Shown here one piece after another: positions 1 to 5,007 of a stretch of 5,007 bases of DNA; position 1 is the first letter of the stretch, and each line of letters starts with the position of its first letter. A program made the position numbers and the translations under genes. Where the stretch lies: assembly GCA_009783365.1 (NCBI GenBank), contig WRHG01000147.1, positions 1 through 5,007 on the forward strand, read 5' to 3'. The notes under the pieces are model-generated. The model made no database searches. It was not told the origin of the DNA and was given only the letters and a program-made list of their open reading frames with translations. Source of the stretch: Clostridia bacterium. Its GTDB lineage: Bacteria; Bacillota_A; Clostridia; Christensenellales; Aristaeellaceae.

Positions 1-10
1 GCATACCACT

Positions 11-1231
<1,221 letters not shown>

Positions 1232-1234
1232 CCC

Positions 1235-1260
1235 GGGTTGAGGGCCCTGGACCTCAACCC
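1235..1260 (+). other. Hairpin just after tuf stop
   Basis: A perfect 9-bp inverted repeat: GGGTTGAGG (1235-1243) pairs with CCTCAACCC (1252-1260) around an 8-nt loop. It begins four bases after the tuf stop. It is not followed by a T-run (the next bases are CGTTTC), so alone it is a poor intrinsic terminator. It may protect the mRNA 3' end or act with the second hairpin six bases downstream. Confidence 0.6.
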
Positions 1261-1266
1261 CGTTTC

Positions 1267-1300
1267 AAAAGGTTTGGCGTGAATGCCAAACCTTTTCCTT
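1267..1300 (+). terminator. Rho-independent terminator of tuf
   Basis: A perfect 12-bp inverted repeat: AAAAGGTTTGGC (1267-1278) pairs with GCCAAACCTTTT (1285-1296) around a 6-nt loop (GTGAAT). The T-run forms the end of the 3' arm and is followed by CCTT. The matching A-run at the 5' side means the structure could also stop transcription coming from the other strand. It lies 36 bp after the tuf stop and should separate tuf transcription from the polysaccharide genes. Confidence 0.85.
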
Positions 1301-1337
1301 AACTCGCGGATGAGGATAGATTGGACGGGGACGGAAC

Positions 1338-2750
1338 ATGCTTAAACGAAACCAGAAATTTTTAAACCGGCTTAACATCGCCGCGGACGCCTCCATCGCG
1401 TTTTTGGTCATGCAGCTGGCCTATTGGCTCCGTTTTTCACTTTTCCGGGACGCCGTCCACAGCTTGAGCCCCTCCTACTACGTGTGGCTGGCAGCGGCAT
1501 CCAGTGTTCTGCATGTCCTCCTCTATGGGCTGATCCGCTTTTACCGTTCCAAACGCAGCGTGCGCTATAGAGAAACCTTCGCAAGAATTTTTATCTGCGA
1601 AACCTCCTGCCTGCTGTTCATTCAAGGCGCACTATTCTTTTTGGACCTCATGGACATTTCCCGCCTGACGATTTTAATCGCCTATGCGTTTCAATTGTTG
1701 TTCATGAACGCCAAGGAAATACTTAAAAGCGCTATTTTTCATCATTACCGAAAAAAGGGATACAACCAGAAGCATATCCTGCTGGTCGGCGACGGAGAGT
1801 CGGCCCGGAATTTTCATCAGGCCATAGCCGCTCATCTGGAATACGGTTTCAACGTCGTTGGCTATTGCGCCCCGACAGAGAATTGGCAGGAACTCCGCCA
1901 TTGCGGCGATTATGAATCGCTCCCCCGAATACTCGAAACGATAAAACTGGATGAGGTGGTCATCGCTCTTCCAGCGGCTGATTATGAGTGGATTGCCCGG
2001 GTCATTCAGCACTGCGAAAAGGCAGGCGTTCTCATGCGGATCATCCCTTGCTATTACAGGTACATTTCCTCCAAAATGGAAGTGGATGTCATCAAGGGGA
2101 TCAATATGATTCAAATCCGCCAAATACCTTTGGATTTCGTGCAGAATGCCTTCCTGAAACGGGCTGCCGATCTCCTATTGTCCGTCCTTATATTGGCGGC
2201 AACTTCGCCGGTGATGCTTGCCGCCGCCATCGGCATAAAGCTTACCAGCCCGGGTCATGTGATCTTTAAGCAACAGCGCATGGGCAAGAAGAAGAAGCTC
2301 TTCGAAATGTATAAATTCCGGAGCATGCGGGTCAACGATCAGGAGGATTCCGGCTGGAGCACCAGCGAGGATACCCGGCGTACGCACATCGGTTCTCTGC
2401 TGCGTAAATATTCCATAGACGAGCTGCCTCAGTTTTTCAATGTCATTAAGGGCGATATGTCCATTGTAGGCCCCAGGCCGGAAATGCCCTTCTACGTGGA
2501 GCAGTTCAGGGATGAGGTACCCTTGTACATGGTGAAGCACTATGTGAAGCCGGGAATTACCGGATGGGCCCAGATCCATAATCTGCGGGGGGATACTTCC
2601 ATCCGCGAAAGAATTGATCATGATATTTATTACATTGAAAACTGGTCCTGGTGGCTGGATATTCAGATCATGTTCCTGACGGTCTTTCATATGAAAAACG
2701 CGGAACGTACCAACAGCCGGAGAAAAACCTATGAAGACCGCGGCTGCTGA
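1338..2750 (+). CDS. Undecaprenyl-phosphate sugar-1-phosphate transferase (polysaccharide priming enzyme)
   Basis: This enzyme type moves a hexose-1-phosphate (often glucose or galactose) from its UDP-sugar to undecaprenyl phosphate, the first step of exopolysaccharide or capsule repeat-unit synthesis at the cytoplasmic membrane. The 470-residue protein has the full WcaJ/CpsE-like layout. Four N-terminal membrane segments lie at about 13-33, 47-67, 83-103 and 108-126. A Rossmann-like domain follows (about 146-265, GDGESA at 151-156), then a hydrophobic membrane helix at 275-299. The cytosolic catalytic domain has KFRSM (326-330), the DELPQ...GDMSIVGPRPE block (361-382) with the presumed catalytic Asp361-Glu362 pair, and KPGITGWAQ (404-412). 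The length is normal for the family. An in-frame TAG at 1317 and no earlier start codon make 1338 the start. The ribosome site is weak (GGGG at 1327-1330). The stop lies inside the next gene (20-bp overlap), so the two are probably translationally coupled. The exact sugar cannot be read from the sequence. Confidence 0.93.
   Translation: MLKRNQKFLNRLNIAADASIAFLVMQLAYWLRFSLFRDAVHSLSPSYYVWLAAASSVLHVLLYGLIRFYRSKRSVRYRETFARIFICETSCLLFIQGALFFLDLMDISRLTILIAYAFQLLFMNAKEILKSAIFHHYRKKGYNQKHILLVGDGESARNFHQAIAAHLEYGFNVVGYCAPTENWQELRHCGDYESLPRILETIKLDEVVIALPAADYEWIARVIQHCEKAGVLMRIIPCYYRYISSKMEVDVIKGINMIQIRQIPLDFVQNAFLKRAADLLLSVLILAATSPVMLAAAIGIKLTSPGHVIFKQQRMGKKKKLFEMYKFRSMRVNDQEDSGWSTSEDTRRTHIGSLLRKYSIDELPQFFNVIKGDMSIVGPRPEMPFYVEQFRDEVPLYMVKHYVKPGITGWAQIHNLRGDTSIRERIDHDIYYIENWSWWLDIQIMFLTVFHMKNAERTNSRRKTYEDRGC
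2719..2722 (+). promoter_or_regulatory. Ribosome binding site for the GT2 gene, inside the preceding CDS
   Basis: GGAG lies 8 nt before the ATG at 2731, within the coding sequence of the priming transferase. It supports 2731 as the start. No other in-frame ATG occurs between 2731 and the first conserved strand of the glycosyltransferase fold. Confidence 0.55.
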
Positions 2751-3702
2751 GCCGAAAGCGGGCGCATGTCCGGCGCCAAGCTGCAGTATCATAATCCTTA
2801 CCCTAAACGCGGCCGGAAGCCTCCCCACCCTGCTGGATCGCATATTCCGGCAGACGCTCCGGCCTGCGGAGGTGCTTGTGGTGGACAGCGGCTCCGGGGA
2901 CGGCACGGTCGCCCTAGCCCGTAAGTACAGCGGCGTGCGCTGTATCCAGGTCGAAAAAACGTCTTTTGATCATGGCGGTACCCGGGACATGGCTCTGCGC
3001 CAAACAAAGGGGGATATCGTCTGCTTTCTGACTCAGGATGCTCTTCCTGTTAATGAGCGCTATCTCGAGGAGCTGACCGCGCCCTTGATAAACCCTGCTG
3101 TTGCATGTGCCTGCGGCCGGCAGGAAGCCTTGAAGAGCGCGCCCCTGGCGGAGCGTCTCACACGCGCATTCAACTATCCAGAGCGCAGTTTTATCCGGTC
3201 CAGCGAAGACCTGGTACGCATGGGGATCAAAACCTATTTTCTATCCGACGTTTGCAGCGCCTATCGCCGTGACGCATACTTGGCCGTAGGCGGCTTTGCG
3301 AATCCTATCCTGGTTAATGAGGACATGCTCATCGCTTCCCGGATGATCCGCCGCGGGTATCGAATCGCTTACTGCGCCGAAGCGCGGGTTTGGCATAGTC
3401 ATACCTATACCTTATCGCAAGAGTTTCGGCGAAACTTTGATATAGGCGCGTTTCTGGCGATGTACGTCCGGGAGTTGCCTGGCGCCGGCACAGCGCGGGA
3501 AGGCTTACGCTATATACGAGCCGTCTCCGCCCGATTGCTGGCAAAGGGGCATGTAATCTCGTGGCTCACTTTTTGCGCTCATTGTACGGCCAGACTGCTG
3601 GGAAACCTATTCGGCAAAAAATATCAACAACTTCCACGCCGATGGATTCTTCGAATGTCCGCCCAGCAGGCCTATTGGAGAAACAGCGACCGCTTTACTT
3701 AA
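2731..3702 (+). CDS. Family 2 glycosyltransferase, rhamnosyltransferase-like
   Basis: A 323-residue GT-A fold glycosyltransferase, predicted to add a sugar from a nucleotide donor to the lipid-linked oligosaccharide on the cytoplasmic side. The fold starts at about residue 18 with CSIIILTLNAAGSLPTLL and continues with the nucleotide-binding VVDSGSGDGT (50-59). The motif SFDHGGTR (78-85), FLTQDA (99-104, whose QD stands in the DXD metal-binding position), SDVCSAYRR (172-180), the NED acid pair (196-198) and WHSHTY..SQEFRRNFDIG (221-239) are, from my knowledge of the family, typical of the enzymes annotated as rhamnosyltransferases. The donor sugar is still an inference. The C-terminal part (260-320) has a hydrophobic, partly amphipathic stretch (275-295) that may touch the membrane. 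The start overlaps the upstream gene by 20 bp, with a GGAG site 8 nt ahead. No dTDP-rhamnose synthesis genes are visible in the window to support rhamnose as the substrate. Confidence 0.9.
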   Translation: MKTAAAEPKAGACPAPSCSIIILTLNAAGSLPTLLDRIFRQTLRPAEVLVVDSGSGDGTVALARKYSGVRCIQVEKTSFDHGGTRDMALRQTKGDIVCFLTQDALPVNERYLEELTAPLINPAVACACGRQEALKSAPLAERLTRAFNYPERSFIRSSEDLVRMGIKTYFLSDVCSAYRRDAYLAVGGFANPILVNEDMLIASRMIRRGYRIAYCAEARVWHSHTYTLSQEFRRNFDIGAFLAMYVRELPGAGTAREGLRYIRAVSARLLAKGHVISWLTFCAHCTARLLGNLFGKKYQQLPRRWILRMSAQQAYWRNSDRFT

Positions 3703-3808
3703 GTAACGGACTTCGGGCACAACTCCGTCAGAGGTTCTTTTCTTCTTTCCGTGAAAAGCGGGTTTTGCTGGAACGGGGTTTGGCAAAGAGATTCCGGCAG
3801 CGCCGGGT

Positions 3809-3838
3809 TTGACGCTGGGCCGAGGCTGATGATATACT
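3809..3838 (+). promoter_or_regulatory. Sigma-A-type promoter with extended -10
   Basis: A TTGACG -35 element (3809-3814; 5 of 6 to consensus) is separated by 18 bp from a TATACT -10 element (3833-3838; 5 of 6). TGA directly before the -10 supplies the extended -10 TG motif (3830-3831). Transcription would start near 3845, giving a leader of about 38 nt that carries the ribosome binding site of the gene at 3883. It lies in the 180-bp gap after the glycosyltransferase and implies that the downstream gene has its own transcription start. No experimental support is available here. Confidence 0.7.
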
Positions 3839-3870
3839 AGATACTCAATAAAACCATTTGGGCATCAAAC

Positions 3871-3876
3871 GGAGGT
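3871..3876 (+). promoter_or_regulatory. Strong ribosome binding site
   Basis: GGAGGT lies 6 nt before the ATG at 3883. It is the best Shine-Dalgarno site in the window and fixes the start of the membrane protein gene, whose frame is otherwise easy to miss because it has no stop in the window. Confidence 0.88.
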
Positions 3877-3882
3877 ACGGTT

Positions 3883-5007
3883 ATGCGCAGGCTGAAAACC
3901 ACTGATTGGCGGCAGCGTTACTTCACCGGGCTTCACGCGGTCTTTGTACTGCTGGCGGTATTTTCCCAGCTGTTTTTTTTAGTATCACCCACCCATGCCC
4001 AACCTGTTTCCGCCGCATATCTATGGCCTGCCGCAGTTGCGCTGCTTGCGCTCATCCTGTATCGAAATCGCACGCCCCGGCCGGTTGGCATGTCGATACT
4101 GCTTGCTCTGTCTGCCTGGACCTATGGCACCTGTCTGCTGAACGGGGACTACTACCTGATTTATCACATCGGTTTTATGTTGGGGGTGGTATTAGCATTT
4201 GGGGTGTGCTATCCTCTGTTTTTACTGATGGACGATAATCAGCGGGCTCTTTGGCTGCGGCGCTTCGCCCACGCCGTTGTATGCTCGCTCGCCCTGACGG
4301 CATGGCTTGGCGTGTATGCCGCGGTGACCGGTACCCCAATCGTCACTCCCTTATCCAACGAAGGGCTGGGTCTATACACGTGGGAACGCCGCCTTTACCT
4401 CTTTGGACAGCATCCCAACAGCAACGCCTGCATCTTCTCCGTCGCGCTGTTTTTGACGTTGTTTTTGATGGCCCGCGCCCGCTCCTGGAAAAAAATCCTA
4501 TATGCGCCCGCTTGTATCGGCCTATATGCGGCCATCGCCCTCACACTCAGCCGTACGGTCATGATCACCGTCGGCATTGGCTTTGCCATGCTGACTTTAC
4601 TGCTTATCGTCCGCCATGCCGCCGTCTTAAAACCCGCCCTGCGGATCGGAGCGTATATCGCGGCCCCTTTGGCGGTAGCCGTCGCGGTATTCTTGTGCTT
4701 TTCACCGGTCTATCGCGGAATACTTTCCGTATCTGACAGCATGAGCGACGCCGGCACGGGCCTGGCTTCGGCCGAGGTGAAGAACAGCCAGGCGGCTGCG
4801 GCCCTGCCAAAACCCGAGCCGGTCCAGCAATCTTCCGGCGAGATCCTTGAACGCACCTTTTCCAATGACATCGGTACGCTGCGGGGACGTACGGACATTT
4901 GGAAAATCGGCATCGACCAAATCAAGCAACGGCCGATTACCCTGCTCATCGGTATGCTGGACTCGAAAGTGGCCCGGCTGCCGCTTGTACTGGGCCGTGG
5001 GCCGGAA
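3883..5007 (+). CDS. O-antigen ligase/polymerase-like (Wzy/WaaL) membrane protein, 3' end outside window
   Basis: Reading from ATG 3883 gives 375 codons with no stop, running off the window. The product begins MRRLKTTDWRQRYFTGLHAV and is a polytopic membrane protein. Hydrophobic segments lie at about 14-35, 44-60, 68-86, 91-116, 130-150, 182-197, 205-222, 224-244 and 254-273. A large polar loop (about 283-350) follows, presumably outside the membrane. Features of the O-antigen ligase/Wzy_C superfamily are GQHPNSNA (175-182), TLSRT (221-225) and RGRTDIWKIGIDQIKQRP (334-351), which matches the family pattern of GR..IW followed by a helix and a proline. Such proteins polymerise lipid-linked repeat units or transfer the glycan to an acceptor. 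Next to a priming transferase and a glycosyltransferase, a repeat-unit polymerase role is the most likely; a ligase attaching glycan to another acceptor is the alternative. The missing C-terminus should hold one to three more membrane segments. The gene has its own promoter and a strong ribosome site. Confidence 0.85.
   Translation, partial: MRRLKTTDWRQRYFTGLHAVFVLLAVFSQLFFLVSPTHAQPVSAAYLWPAAVALLALILYRNRTPRPVGMSILLALSAWTYGTCLLNGDYYLIYHIGFMLGVVLAFGVCYPLFLLMDDNQRALWLRRFAHAVVCSLALTAWLGVYAAVTGTPIVTPLSNEGLGLYTWERRLYLFGQHPNSNACIFSVALFLTLFLMARARSWKKILYAPACIGLYAAIALTLSRTVMITVGIGFAMLTLLLIVRHAAVLKPALRIGAYIAAPLAVAVAVFLCFSPVYRGILSVSDSMSDAGTGLASAEVKNSQAAAALPKPEPVQQSSGEILERTFSNDIGTLRGRTDIWKIGIDQIKQRPITLLIGMLDSKVARLPLVLGRGPE

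Larger units (their letters stand above)
3703..3882. other. Intergenic region between GT2 and the ligase/polymerase gene
   Basis: A 180-bp gap. Its first part has a pyrimidine-rich stretch (3735-3750) and only weak short inverted repeats (for example ACGGA 3706-3710 with TCCGT 3724-3728), so no convincing terminator. The middle holds three G/T-rich near-repeats beginning CGGG at 3759, 3774 and 3804. The end holds the promoter and ribosome site described separately. I see no RNA gene or coding sequence in it. Confidence 0.6.

Noticed and set aside
1317..1322. TAGATT as a possible -10 element for the priming transferase
   Set aside because: There is no -35-like sequence at 16-18 bp upstream, and the predicted transcript would start within about ten bases of the start codon, leaving no room for a ribosome site.
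2175..2906. Minus-strand open frame of 243 codons
   Set aside because: It is antisense to the catalytic domain of the priming transferase and the start of GT2, both clearly real; its translation shows no family features.
3706..3750. Possible terminator after the GT2 gene
   Set aside because: The stem ACGGA/TCCGT is only 5 bp with a 13-nt loop and is followed by a broken T/C tract starting seven bases later; too weak to call.
3794..3806. Small hairpin CCGGC-AGC-GCCGG
   Set aside because: A 5-bp stem with a 3-nt loop and no T-run; such structures are common by chance in GC-rich DNA.
3561..3812. Plus-strand open frame of 83 codons overlapping the end of GT2
   Set aside because: More than half lies within the GT2 gene in another frame, there is no ribosome site, and there is no recognisable domain.
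3906..4238. Plus-strand open frame of 110 codons
   Set aside because: It overlaps the 375-codon membrane protein frame in another phase, has no ribosome site, and its translation is Cys/Arg-rich without recognisable domains.
4251..4736. Plus-strand open frame of 161 codons
   Set aside because: Arg/Pro/His-rich translation typical of an off-frame reading of GC-rich coding DNA; the true frame is the one from 3883.

Overview
The window suggests a Gram-positive, Clostridia-like member of the Bacillota. The main evidence is the EF-Tu protein, whose sequence reads as Firmicute/Clostridia type (from memory of the family, not from a search), together with a strong Shine-Dalgarno site and a near-consensus sigma-A-type promoter. 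A species cannot be named from this sequence.

Layout: (1) 11-1231, an intact tuf gene for elongation factor Tu, with only 10 bases of upstream sequence visible. (2) 1232-1337, a short intergenic region with two consecutive perfect hairpins; the second looks like a strong intrinsic terminator. (3) 1338-2750, a five-membrane-segment polyprenyl-phosphate sugar-1-phosphate transferase, the priming enzyme of surface polysaccharide synthesis. (4) 2731-3702, a family 2 glycosyltransferase of the rhamnosyltransferase-like group, overlapping the priming gene by 20 bp. (5) 3703-3882, an intergenic region with a good promoter (extended -10) and a strong ribosome binding site. (6) 3883 to the window end, an open frame of 375 codons without a stop, encoding a polytopic membrane protein of the O-antigen ligase/polymerase (Wzy/WaaL-like) type, cut by the window edge. 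The other open frames overlapping it, including 3906-4238 and 4251-4736, are shadows.

Genes 3-6 look like one edge of an exopolysaccharide or capsule locus working by the lipid-linked (Wzx/Wzy-like) route. The priming enzyme loads the first sugar phosphate onto undecaprenyl phosphate at the inner face of the membrane, the GT2 enzyme extends the lipid-linked unit, and the membrane protein probably polymerises or transfers it outside. A flippase, more glycosyltransferases and chain-length regulators would be expected beyond 5007. The tuf gene is functionally unrelated and is insulated by the terminator.

I see no sign of a novel defence, mobile or RNA-based system here. The more interesting points are the position of tuf beside a polysaccharide locus, a codon-usage shift within tuf, an insertion in its G domain, and separate promoter control of the ligase/polymerase gene.
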